Assembly: GCA_024811115.1 (NCBI GenBank)
Contig: JAKOGH010000296.1
Location: 124,001-188,000 of the forward strand
DNA length: 64,000 nucleotides
Source of the DNA: Terana coerulea
Taxonomy: Eukaryota > Basidiomycota > Agaricomycetes > Polyporales > Phanerochaetaceae
Reading direction: 5' to 3'
A model generated the notes under the pieces. The model searched no databases and had not been told where the DNA came from. It saw only the letters and a program-made list of their open reading frames with translations. This document shows, one piece after another, positions 21,203 to 31,665 of the stretch. Both the position numbers and the translations under genes were made by a program. The first letter of the stretch is position 1, and the number at the start of each line of letters is the position of its first letter.

Positions 21203-24200
21203 TTAAAATGCGTGGAAGGACGCGCCGTCGTCGTAGCTCCGGACGGTGTCGAACGAGTCCTTCCCGGGGCAAGGTCCAGGAAGCTCGACTCCATCTCCAG
21301 CGGGTCCGCTACCGCCATGCCGCGCCCGCGCCCGTGCAGGTCCGCCATCGTGACCGCGTCGAGGTCGTCCTCGCCGTCGCCGTCGTCGTCGATCTCGAGG
21401 AACGACGGCTTCCGCATGACCGAGCGACGATTAAGCGGCTTGCGGTTGAACGCGCTCGGCGGGCGCGACATGGGCGGCGCGGCGGGCTCGTCGCTGTCGA
21501 CGACGGTGGCCGGGCGCGCGGGTCTGCGGCGCGGGGGCGGCGAGAGCGCCTGCAGCGGGACGACGCTCGCGCGCTGGCCGGACGGCGCGCCGGCGAGGTT
21601 CACGTCGCTGTCCTCGCGGATGTGCCCGCGCGAGGGCCGCCGGCGCGGTGGCGGCGGGAGGGACGGCAGGCCGTGCGCCGCGTCGTGCGCAGAGACGGGG
21701 GACGTCGGCGGCGAGCTCATGCTCATGCTTGTCTGCGCGGTCGACGGGCGCGACGCCGGCGGCGACGCAGGGCTCCGCGGCTGAGCGGTTGCTGAGCCTG
21801 CGCGGCCCAGACTGCGGGCGCGTCCGCGCGCGGCTGCTCAGCGATAGTCGGCGGTCGGCGCGCGATCCCGAGCATGCCGAAGAGCGAGACCTGGTCGTCG
21901 TCCTTCTCGCCGTGGCCGAACGTCGTCGTGCCGGAGGACACGCTCGAGAGGATCGAGCTCGCGCGGGACCGCGAGCCCTTCTGCGGGGTGCCGGCGGCGA
22001 TGAAGGCCATGCCGAAGTCGCCTGGCTCAAGCTCAAGCTTCGATGACTCCCCGTCGCGCCCCGCCGCCTCGTCTTCCAGCTGCTCCTCCAGCTTCAGCAT
22101 GTCCGCGGGCGACATGATGTGTTGCGGCTTATAGTCGCACTGTGAATGCCGGTGGTTGTTCGGCGGCGGGGTGGACATCACCTCATCCCAATTGGGATGA
22201 ATACACGCATTATCCGTAAACAGAGACAGCTGGTTGCCCATATTCGAGAACGACATCATAATCGGAGGGTGTCGCTGCGGTGTCCGAGAAGAAGAGTCCC
22301 CATCACTATTGAATGACGAACGCAAATCGCTGTCTGCCGTCCGCGGCGGGCTCGAGGACTTTTTCGTGAGACTCGCCCGACGAGCACTTCGAGAACTCGA
22401 GCCCGAAAACAGCCGTTTCCGCGGCTGCGGGCTGCTTGCACTTGCCGCAGGGGACTTTGACTCGGGAACGGAGGAAGCGGAGTTGGCGGAATGTTGCCTG
22501 AGGACGGGGATAGGCAAAGGAATGCGGGGTTGATAGAAGGAGCGTTGTTTCCGAGGCGCTTGGGCAGCCGCAGGACCAGAACTCGAGGACGCGTGGTCAT
22601 CGAAGCTGGCGGATTGTGCGGACACAAAGCTCGCCTCGGAGACCCTCCTTGCCGCCATCTCTGGACGCGGAGACGTGACCCTCGTCGATACTGGCGACGA
22701 GAGGTCGACGACCTCGGACTGCTCGTCGGATGGGCGCCCGGGAAACGCCAAGTCGAAGGTGTCCATTGCAGAAGGCGGGCTGTACATCACGACGTCGTCC
22801 AGCCCGTTATCACCGTCGTCCCGCATGAAATGATGGACTTCATCCGGATCGGGAAGTCCTCCAAAGACGCGAAACTCATGCTCGACGAACTCGGCGACGG
22901 AGGGTCGGGGAACACGAGGGACTCGGCATCGTCAGAGCGCGGTAACGGTGACAGCGGGGTGGATGGCATGTGGAAGGTTGGCGGCGTAATGTTCAAGGGA
23001 GGCAGGTTGACACGAGAGGACGAGGCTTTGCGGACGAGGACGAGCGGTCTGGTTGGCGGAGGGGGCGGCTGAGGCGTAGTACTTCCGGTCGACGCTGAAG
23101 AGCGTGCGCTATTGAACATGATGGGAGATTCAGGTGACGCGGTCGAGGACGACTGGCTATGCGTAAATGGCTCAGACACTTCTCTCCGCAACCTCAAGGG
23201 CACCGTAGAGCTGCCCTCGCCGGGAGAGAAGGCGGCATTCATCGGTGGTCTCTTGTACCTGTCCCCGGCCAAAGTCATCCCTCGCTGCCGAGCCATAACA
23301 TCCTGAGCCGACAGGTCGGGAACTCTAGACACGGCAGCCGCCGCCGAAAGCATTCGCTGCCTGGGAGCGAGTAGTGTCGAGCAGGAGGAAACAGAACCCG
23401 ACTGAAATCCATCCGACAGCCCACGCGTAAGCTCCTGCTCTGTGCCCTCACTGCCTCCGTCTATGATGAACGTCTCTCGCCTGTTGCGTTTCTTGCCCGG
23501 AGGAGTGCGTGGCGGCCTGTCGGAACCCGGAACTGAGCGGCAAGTTTCACAAGATCAAACGCTACTCACCTCGACGGCTCGGCGGACGATGCGGGTGTCC
23601 TGGGCGAGTGCGGGTCAAATGGACTCGTGTGCGAGTTGGATGACGAAGAGCCGTAAGACATTCGGTTGTTAAGGATTCCATCAATCCCCTTGATTCCATG
23701 CGGGTCCAGCATAGAGCTGTCGGAATAGACCGACAGCCTGTTCGGATCGAGCGGAAAGCGAGGAAGGACGAACGCGCCTGCTGCGAACGGGTCAGGGTCC
23801 GACATGGTGAGCACTGAGTTCTGGTACGAGCGCCGGTCCCTCGGGTGGTCTGAGGGCGTTCGCGGTTCCGAGATAGTGTGTGGGTCCGACCGGTCGTCGT
23901 ACTCGTAGGAGCGGACGGTCGATATGGACTTTGCTGGCGGCCGGTTCTATCAAAATAAGGTCTTGGGGACGGCGCGGGCACTGCGCATAACGCCGAGGAC
24001 GGTAAGAGTGATGGTGTGCAGCACCCGAGAGGGTGCAAACGCGTAAGGGATAGGTACAAGTATGTGAGTGACCTATATACGCTACGAGTGGTGTCCGGGT
24101 GCAATAAGCATAGTAACGGTGCCTTAATAACACTAAAATACCGAATCTGACACTCCCCTTCAAGCCCTGCAGTGAGAAGATGAGCTGTAGAGGCTTGCAG

Positions 24201-25664
24201 TGAAAGAACAAGAGAGCAAGGGTAAAGGGAGATATAAAAGAATGATTGTGGATATGGGGTTCAATGGATATGTGCGAAGCAAGACTTAGGGACATGGGCG
24301 AGATGAAGGTGACAAATGGGGGTAAACAAAAACTCAATCCAACTGAGAACGTACGAGGGCAAAAACCGAACGCGCATCCAAACACATCGGATGGCGCACC
24401 AAACCGCGCGAGTACTCCGACTCCAGCGCGTGCATCAAGCCAACACTTGGCGATGCTGGTCACCCAATCCAGGGGACGGCGGCACGCATGCCGTGCACAA
24501 CAGCGCTCACCTCGCAAGGGAGCCTGTTTGCGTCTGCACCTCGATACAACCAGGAGTATCCAACTCCTAACCCTAGACCATATACTTGTCCACCAATCGC
24601 AGATGGCGCTCTTGAAGGCGCGCGAGTGCTTGCGGAAAGACGCACGGATGCACGAACGAGGATGCTGACAGTCGGGATATCAGCGACGCGTCGGTGTCGA
24701 GTCCTCTTCAGGACACTGATCGGATAGGCGGCGACGGCGGCGGGACAGCTCAGCGCATGAGCGTCGAAAGCACGATGGGCCGCGAGATCAACTCGACCGA
24801 ATGACAACGGGAGTGGCGCAGGCAGGCACGGCTGCCGCGCCGGATGAACGGATGGAGCTCAGGCCAGGAACGGCTAGCGAGCGATGAGCGGATTCGGCGC
24901 AGTGAAGCGCCGAGAGTCGCAGAGGGCGGCGTCGGCCGATGACGACGCAAAGTCGTACGAGGGGTGTGGTCGACAGCGAGAGCGACGTGGGGAATAGCGA
25001 CGGGGCCATAGAATGAACGAGAGGTCCCCAAGAGTGCCGGTCGAAAGGGTAAGAGACCGACGGGCGGCTTTGGTGCCGGGAGCCAACCGGGACGCGTTTG
25101 TATCAAAATAAGGTCTTGGGGACGGCGCGGGCACTCGCGCATAACGTCGAGGACGGTAAGAGTGATGGTGTGCAGCACCCGAGAGGGTGCAAACGCGTAA
25201 GGGATAGGTACAAGTATGTGAGTGACCTATATACGCTACGAGTGGTGTCCGGGTGCAATAAGCATAGTAACGGTGCCTTAATAACACTAAAATACCGAAA
25301 TCTGACAGGTTCGAGAAAAATGGTGAGTTGGCGGGCGAATACATAGGAGAAGGTGCTGCCGTGCCCGGGTTCGACCGCGTGAAGCTCGATGCTGAACTCG
25401 TCGGCGGTGGGGTCAATATGGACGGCGGGGGTCTTGGATGGTCAGCGTCGGCTTCTTCGTCCGCTTGCCTATGGCAGCAACGAAATTGTTGAGTTTCGAC
25501 GTCGTTATGTGTTCCCGGGACTTTGAGTGTTTCATGGTGGGAAACACCTTCAACTCAGAAGGCGTTGATGGAGCAGAAGAGCCCGAACGCGTCGAGGGAC
25601 CATCCTTGGCAGATTTGGTTCTTGACCACCACTTGCTGTGCGAGGGCCCTGGCAAGGTAGACAT
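21203..25664 (-). CDS. long Ser/Pro-rich uncharacterised protein, coding exon split by a TRIM-type LTR element
   Basis: I recognise no family. It starts MSTLPGPSHSKWWSRTKSAK, then KLNNFVAAIGKRTKKPTLTI, and stays Ser/Pro/Arg-rich and probably disordered, with short conserved-looking pieces (DEVHHFMRDDGDNGLDDVV, MYSPPSAMDTFDLAFPGRP, DACIHPNWDEV-like NACIHPNWDEVMSTPPP, SLFGMLGIARRPPTIAEQ). It ends DSFDTVRSYDDGASFHAF. An intron lies at about 23516-23571. The reading frame NSPFFSN is interrupted at 25308-25312 by a 1.36-kb element; with the element and one 5-bp repeat removed it continues in frame as RPPAKSISTVRSYEYDD. Four one-base breaks are needed as well, at a C5 run (25427-25431), a C3 run (22851-22853), near 21780 and near 21265. 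Those resemble the homopolymer errors seen in other genes here, so they alone do not prove it is a pseudogene; the insertion does disrupt it. Confidence 0.7.
23943..23947. repeat. target-site duplication GGTTC (left)
   Basis: Five bases directly abutting the LTR; identical to 25308-25312. Confidence 0.85.
23948..24152 (-). repeat. 3' LTR of the TRIM element (205 bp)
   Basis: Downstream repeat in element orientation, immediately preceded by the polypurine tract. It has the same hairpin at 24021-24036. Confidence 0.88.
25101..25307 (-). repeat. 5' LTR of the TRIM element (207 bp)
   Basis: Upstream repeat in element orientation. It differs from the 3' LTR by one substitution and two single-base indels over about 206 positions. 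It contains a TATATA box on the element sense strand and a 16-bp hairpin (GCACCC-GAGA-GGGTGC at 25175-25190). Confidence 0.88.
25308..25312. repeat. target-site duplication GGTTC (right)
   Basis: Five bases directly abutting the other LTR; identical to 23943-23947. Confidence 0.85.
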
Positions 25665-26626
25665 GACGGAAAAAGGGAGAAGGAGTGTGTAAGGTGAAGG
25701 AGGGTAATGGCAACACGGACTCTGATATTTGCTCAAATCAATGATGTGGGTTCCAGCAAAGCAGATGGTAGCTCAGTGGGCAGCTGTGGTGAGCAGATTG
25801 TGCCTCGAGCTCGCCGTGCGGAGGTTCGAGGACGTGCTGGGGGGTTCAGAGCATGGGCAAAGCGAGCGGTGTGCCGTCGGGGGAGGGGAAGGAGGTGGCG
25901 ACGAGCAAGGAGGGCACTAGTCTGGTCAGCGAACCCGGGATATTCGGCTGCATCGTCCCAATGCCCGTGGCAACATGATTCTGCCGAAACATACCCTTTT
26001 CGGGCAGTTCCGGGCGAAATCCAAGGCACGCTAACGCAGAAGCGTACGCGACTCTCGCCGTCGCTCCGCATCAGGGTGCTTCCCAACGAAGGCACCGCTC
26101 TCGCTGTGCTTTGCCATCTCCTCACCGTCCGCAACCGCTCGGCCCCGTATTTTATTCCCATTTTCAGCATTTTTGCCGGGATCTGGGGAAGACGCGTCAA
26201 ACGGGATCGCCCCCCTCGCTCGATCTGATCACTTCCGGCGATCTCCCAGCGGCAATTCGACCTGTCCCTGTCCCTGCCTGGCATTCCATGCCACAGCGGG
26301 ATCGACGCTGTCATTCTACGCAACGCAGGCTCAGAGCGTCATCCTGGCCTGCCTGCCTTCCGCACTCGCCTTGTTTTCCCCCACCATCTCCCAAAAATTG
26401 CGTATCACCGCCAGATATTCGCCGGCTTGTGAAGCATCAGCTCGCGGATGCCGTTCTGGGAATAGTGGCACCACCTCATGGTTCTCGCGGATGAGCAAGG
26501 CACCCCTTCCCCGAGGCACCCTGGGGAGCTCTCCCTCGACCGGTCCAGCATGATCAGAAAGCCGCCTTCTTTGATCCCACCGCCATTTGCCAGAACGCCC
26601 TTCTGACGCCACCAAGACAGAAACAC
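25665..26626. other. intergenic, upstream region of the Ser/Pro-rich gene
   Basis: About 1 kb of 5' flank without a supportable gene. Long frames on both strands overlap each other and have no recognisable content. A TAGCTCAGTGG and a GGTTCGAGGAC about 50 nt apart (25767-25825) resemble pol III boxes, but no tRNA fold forms. Confidence 0.4.
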
Positions 26627-26997
26627 CAGGACCCCTGACAATTGGTCTGGAGGCCTGATGGGAAGTCCGAACGTTTTGCGGGCGTTTAAACCTCGATGCC
26701 TGATTTAGTCCGAACGTTTTGAGGTCCAAAACGCGAGAGGCCTGATGGAAGTCCGAACGTTTGCCCTCGGATCCATGACGTGATTGGTCAGGACGCTAGG
26801 CTGAGCGCCGCAGGCCGCCAAATTTGGGATAGGTCGGGCGTCGGGAGCCCAAATTTGGAAATAATCGGGGCAAAAAGTTGGGTGAGGCCTCATTTTGTCC
26901 GAACGTTTTGACCCTCCTTTTGGGGCATTTTGTCCGGACGTCAAGGCGAAATTCCGGACGAAAAATCAGGCATCCAGACCCATTGTCAGGGGTCCTG
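26627..26997. mobile_element. MITE-like element with 33-bp terminal inverted repeats
   Basis: The ends are inverted copies: 26627-26659 and the reverse complement of 26965-26997 agree at 31 of 33 positions, starting CAGGACCCCTGACAAT. The hexamer AAACAC directly flanks both sides (26621-26626 and 26998-27003) and is the likely target duplication. The 371-bp interior codes for nothing and carries four direct copies of a GTCCGAACGTTTTG motif. This is the architecture of a miniature inverted-repeat DNA transposon; the superfamily is not assignable by eye. Confidence 0.75.
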
Positions 26998-28330
26998 AAA
27001 CACCTCTCTCGTCCGCAGTTGACGCTGAGCTCACCTCCCAGCCCAGTGTGCAGAGTATGAATATATGACGAGCATGCTACGAGCATGCTACGAGCACGGT
27101 CATCTTGTCAATGTGCCTTGCACTCTCATTCAGTCTAGTGCTGGCGCGGGTGAGTGGTTTGCCCATTGTTGTTTGCAAATTAAAGGCGCAGTCGAGATCC
27201 GCTTGGCCTTGTACTTTCATTTGCTCGCCGGATTCCTGGTCCGTCCACCCTCTCGCGAGAACCTCTATGAGTCTATGTATTACTCGTGCATGACCTGCCT
27301 CGCAACTGCCTCGTGCCCAGCGTGCCTGCAGATAAATAACGACTTGAAGACGACAGTGGATCGCGGACGGTACCATGCAACCCCCACCAGCAGAATGCAA
27401 ATCCGAGGAAGGTAGCACAATCGTCACTGCGCACTCGGCAGTGACGATCCTGCTGCCATCCTTTGGGTTTGCTGATCGTCCTCTTCCACGGGCAGCATCT
27501 ACCGCCGTGGTGTTCAAAGAAAGCGTAAGGGGCATGTAGGTACGTATGCTGGCTGAACTGCTTGGAGCTGCCCTTAAATGCTCAACCTCCCCGAAGCTAG
27601 ACGATTATCCAGACCATCTGCTCTGCTTACAGACCGACGCGAATACCTTGGGATCCGCGGAAATTAGTGCGCCGCGCGGCGGCATGAGCGACAGAAGGCC
27701 CCAGACGCTGTCGGTTACGGCCTACATTGAACACTAATAAACCCTTACGGTAAGTCATTGCGCGTTCCAAGTCGCCTAACATGCATGTTCACAAGGTGGT
27801 GGGTCATCCTCCCAGGGTTCCATATATTGCAGCTTGCGCTTAGCGTCGCCACTGCTTCGTGAAGAATCGCGCTTTGTCAAGAGAACAGCCGACTATAGGC
27901 ACTTCAACGCAGACTAGAGGCGAAGCTAAACGCAATCGTAGTCCTAGTGTGAGGACGTCCAGCACGGCCCGCTTCGACGACGTTCGTGTGTGAACAATCC
28001 ATCCCTTCGGTTACATTACGACAGCCTTCGGTGATGGTGGGGTGCGAGTAAACCTCGGAGACGTTCTCAGGTGCTGGGTACATACGTGCGTAACTCTGCT
28101 GGGGCAGCAGAAATTCCATGATTCGAGACAAGGCAGATATGATGCCATCCCTCGGAACAGGAAGCGTTCCGCCACCGGATCGGAAGGGATCAGAAGTGCA
28201 TTTCTCACAGCGAGGACGTAGCGTTTCGAGTGTCCACCTGCATTTTTAGGGGACGTGCATGGGCTCCAAGATGCAAGACAAGACAAAATAGATTATGGCA
28301 GATACCTCCACTTGCTTGATAAATCCTCTA
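26998..28330. other. intergenic, 1.3 kb
   Basis: No supportable gene. A 152-codon minus-strand frame (27077-27535) lacks any recognisable motif, and plus-strand frames overlap it. An 11-bp unit ACGAGCATGCT is repeated at 27068-27100 (two exact copies and one partial). Confidence 0.4.
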
Positions 28331-29315
28331 TCAACCCAACTCAGCCCAAAGATCCTCCGCATCTCGGTCTTGTACCGCCTGCGCTGCCCGAGGCATGGGG
28401 GTCATCGCCGCAGATCGCCTCGTCTCTTCGTTGGCGTCGAAGACGACGTCGCTGCGGATGAGCGGGCGCCCGAGTTCGTCGGAAGGATCTTCACCCTCCA
28501 TGTCGATGTCGAGGTTCAGAGGGCGTCGTCGAGAGGACGACAGGTCGATGGGTTTTGGTCTTGAGAAGATTGACTGCCCAGACCTAAGAGGGGACTGTGG
28601 TTATGACGCCCGTGTCATCTGCAACAGGAGAGACTCACTGTCGCATTACGGATGCGAGTCTGCCGAACTGCAGCACATTGCGCGCAACGAGGAGTAGAGT
28701 GTCCAGCAATTCTTCTTCTTTACTAGTGTTGCCGCAGCCCGCGAAGAATATGACGGCCAGGGTGATGACACAGAACGCCGTGAGGATGAGATCCATGATG
28801 TTCCAAGGGGATTTCCAGAACCGCTGTGGATGTAGCTGCGTAAGACATGGCTAGTACGAGAATGCAGCATGACGCACCCGCCCAAACGCAATGAAGCGTA
28901 TCGCAACTTCCAGGATCATCGCTCCATTGATGATAAGCTCGAGGATGTAGAACGGTAGCGTCGGGCAGCCGTTCACTAAGCTGAGCACGACGGTCGTGAC
29001 CGAGAGCGCCGCCATCCCTAGGTACAGGAAGATGTACGTCCGCGAGTGCACAAAGCGGTTCGCGATCCCCTTCGTGATCTCGTCCCTCGTCATGGAGTAT
29101 ATCGAACGCGTGGGCCTGCTCACAGAATGCGCATTAACGTCTTGGGCCCCGCAGAGAGCGGGCAGGCACGGGGGTGCGTACGCTGGTGCTGGCGGCGGCG
29201 CGCCGTCGTATTCGTACAGGGGCTCGCCCTCGCCCGCCTCGAGGTCCCCGTTCCGTGCGTCGTGTGTGGGTGGCATGGCCGTTCGCGGTAGCGTTCCTCG
29301 CCGCAGACTGGTCAT
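28331..29315 (-). CDS. voltage-sensor-like (ion-transport domain) membrane protein
   Basis: A small fungal membrane protein resembling the S1-S4 part of voltage-gated channels. After a short cytosolic N-terminus the segments are roughly SRTYIFLYLGMAALSVTTVV, then LPFYILELIINGAMILEVAI, then after an intron WKSPWNIMDLILTAFCVITL with AVIFFAGCG, and then LLLVARNVLQFGRLASVMRQ, where spaced arginines resemble an S4 helix. No pore loop is visible. The tail is cytosolic and acidic (DIDMEGEDPSDELGRPLIRS) and ends EDLWAELG. Introns are at about 28572-28629 and in the 28850 region. Start taken at MTSLRRGTLPRTAMPP; Met at 29276 is possible. It is divergent from CWC25 with about 200 bp between starts. Actual ion conduction is inference. 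Confidence 0.72.
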
Positions 29316-29512
29316 TTCCGACTGCACCGCTGTGAGCGCAGCTCTCGGCTCACTGCCAAATACGCGCAAATACGCGCCTGCCCAGGAGATTTTGGCGCTC
29401 GTGCGCAATCGTGCTTGTCCGCAACGGTCACTACTGTCGCCGCTGCCCTCCTCGTCTTCGACGATCCTTTCCTCAAAACCTCCTTTCCCCTCCCCAGAAG
29501 CAACACATTCAA

Positions 29513-30886
29513 GATGGGTGGCGGTGATCTTAACATGAAGAAGTCCTGGCATCCGCTCCTGTTGAAAAACCAGGAGCGGGTCTGGCTCTGAGGAGAAGAA
29601 GGCTGTGAGTATCATCAGTAACCTCCTATTTTCCAGTCACTTACGCCTCCTTCCAGCTGGAAGAGAAGAAGAAGCTGGATCAGCTGAGGAAGGAGAAGGA
29701 AGAGGAGAGGCAGCTGCAGGAGTTGCAGCGGTTGCAGGAGGAGCAGACGGGCAAGAAGCGGACGGACAAGTTGGAGTGGATGTATGCTACCCCTGCCACA
29801 GGGAGCGGGCAAAATCCCAACGATTTAGAGGATTACTTGCTAGGAAAGAAGCGGGTCGACAAGATTCTCATCGCGGGCGAGAACGAGAAGGTGCGAGCTG
29901 CTCATTCATCCTTGATTGACTTGGCTTGCTGACTTCGTTTCGTAGATTGGTGCAGCCCACAAGAACTTCATTGCCACACAGTATGCCAACACTGCTCGCG
30001 ACACCGCGTCTAAGATCCGTGATGATCCACTGCTCGCTATCAAGCAGCAAGAGCAGGCTGCGTACCAAGCCCTCATGTCCAACCCCCTCCGTCTACGGCA
30101 GATGCAGGAGAAGAACGGCATTAAACCGAAGAAGGACAAAAAGGAGAAGAAGGAGAAGAAGAAGCATAGGAAGGACAAGCACCGCGACCGCTCCGCCTCT
30201 CCTCGTTCCGACCGTTACCGCTCGATATCTCCCGACGACCGTCACCGCTCACGTCGCTCGCCAGCTCCACGTGCGGGCGGGATTCTCGTTCTCGTTCTCC
30301 GCCACCGCGCTCTCGTTACGATTCAGATCGGTATGACCGCGACTACCGCAGGGATCGGTCGATGAGCCGCTCGCCTGGACTTTCACGCCGAGAACGAAGC
30401 CCTGTCCGCACATGGCCGCGATCAGACGAGTCCGACGACAATACGCGTAGTCGTCATCGGAGCAGGAGCCGAGAGAGTCATCGCAGGGACCACCACGATG
30501 ACAGGAAACGTCGCTTTAGTCCGAGCCCTGACCGACGTGACGTAGGCGATCACAAACGTTCGCGCAGGAGCCCTCCGCCAACCCCTCGGCGACCATACGT
30601 CGACGAGAGCCGCAAGCCCGCAGTCAACTTGGCAGAAGACCGGGCGGCGCGTCTCGCTGCCATGACCTCGAACGCGAGCTCCATGACCGTAGAGCGCAAG
30701 GAGCACCTCACGAAGCTCCTAGAGCGGGAGAAGGCTGAGCTGCAAGCCGAGGATCAGGCGCGTGCGAAGAGCGGTGGCATGGGCAGCTTCTTGAGTCATG
30801 AGCAGAAGAAAGTGTTCGGAGGCTCTGGAGGGCTGGAGGAGCGGATCAAGAGAGGGCGTGGGCAGATGCATGTTGACGCGGATTGA
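29513..30886 (+). CDS. CWC25: pre-mRNA splicing factor CWC25
   Basis: Spliceosome factor that promotes the first transesterification step after Prp2. The N-terminus [20 protein letters not shown] is the CIR/CWC25 signature. It continues [20 protein letters not shown], then [20 protein letters not shown] and [17 protein letters not shown] second exon carries [20 protein letters not shown] and a Lys-rich stretch, and the C-terminal half is an RS-rich domain ending [11 protein letters not shown]. Two frame breaks are present. At 29589 the frame reads VWL then TGA, but skipping one T gives EEKKA, as in the family. Near 30275-30281 one missing base in a G-run would restore [13 protein letters not shown]. 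Introns are at about 29600-29656 and 29891-29945. Confidence 0.88.
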
Positions 30887-30967
30887 GCTTACTATCATTC
30901 ACGTATGATTTGGTTCGTCCTAAATGTTTCAACCGTCACTGTTTGTATTATTACTCCTAGCTGATAT

Positions 30968-31665
30968 CTACGAAGGGCCATTGAGCGACACTGCGAAATC
31001 CTGCGGGCCTGAATTCTCTTGTGCTAACATAGGCAGCTCCCAGAATGGCTTGTCCTCGAAGCAAGTGTCTGGTACACTCTCGTTGCTTGGGGTGATGGGT
31101 GCGGATGTAGCGGCCTCGGACGAAGCGCCGGTTGAGTATCCGCCGAAGGAGCTTCCAGAACTCTCAGAGCTCCATGACAAGCGCAAGGAGGGACGACGGG
31201 TGCCTCCTTCAAGAGGCGTGTTCAAGCAGCGTGCTGCAAATGCCTCCAGAGCGATTTTGCAGGGGAGGGTCAACAGTCCGCCGGGTGCACTGTCCTCCTC
31301 GGTGGCTTCTTCACGCTGCTGCAGGTGTGTCGTCAGTACATCCACTCGTGGATTGTGAGTCATTATCTGACGCACCGAGGCAAGATCAACTTCCTCTTCT
31401 ACACCGTGATTTTCCTCTTCTCCCACGCGAGATATCCACGACAGAAGTGTCGGGCCCCAGTATAGGTCGCTGTGAGCACGGTCTTGCTCGCCCTTGCGCT
31501 GTGCAACCTTTGGGTATCGAACATTTGGCTAAGATAGAGGCTTCATCAGAATCATCGCCATAGTCGATATATGATGACTCGTACCAGTTTCACTTGGTCC
31601 CGCGGTGGAGTAGCGAGTTCAGCAACAAAGCGGACGCTCATGCTTGTGCCAGTGGACGACGACAT
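30968..31665 (-). CDS. uncharacterised protein
   Basis: Two exons joined by a clean GT-AG intron (about 31533-31589): MSSSTGTSMSVRFVAELATP, then PRDQVKL, joined to PNVRYPKVAQRKGEQDRAHS and DLYWGPTLLSWISRVGEEEN. It continues VDLASVRQIMTHNPRVDVLT, a neutral patch GGLLTLPCKIALEAFAARCL and a Ser/acidic tail ending ENSGPQDFAVSLNGPS. No domain, signal peptide or membrane segment is recognised. Frame continuity across the intron supports a real gene. It converges on CWC25 with about 80 bp between stops. Confidence 0.55.

Larger units (their letters stand above)
23948..25307 (-). mobile_element. non-autonomous LTR retrotransposon of TRIM type
   Basis: Two near-identical direct repeats of 205 and 207 bp bound a 948-bp interior. 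On the minus strand each LTR begins TGTCAGAT and ends TTTTGATA. The 5-bp target duplication is perfect (GGTTC on the plus strand, 23943-23947 and 25308-25312). A polypurine tract (GAAGGGGAG) abuts the start of the 3' LTR at 24153. These fix the orientation as minus, the same as the host gene. The interior encodes no gag, protease, reverse transcriptase or integrase, and the whole element is only 1360 bp, which is TRIM-like. The interval after the 5' LTR contains TGGCTCCCGGCACCA-like sequence as a possible primer site, not matched to a specific tRNA. It must have been mobilised in trans. Confidence 0.88.

Noticed and set aside
23792..24517. 241-codon minus-strand frame covering the 3' LTR, considered as a retrotransposon gene
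   Set aside because: No gag, protease, reverse-transcriptase or integrase motif; it simply spans interior and LTR.
25757..25830. Possible tRNA gene from A-box and B-box-like words
   Set aside because: No acceptor, anticodon or T-stem pairing can be formed.
25733..26323. 196-codon minus-strand frame upstream of the Ser/Pro-rich gene
   Set aside because: No recognisable domain, competing frames on the other strand, and position in a promoter region.
27077..27535. 152-codon minus-strand frame near the MITE
   Set aside because: No motif recognised and overlapped by plus-strand frames of similar quality.
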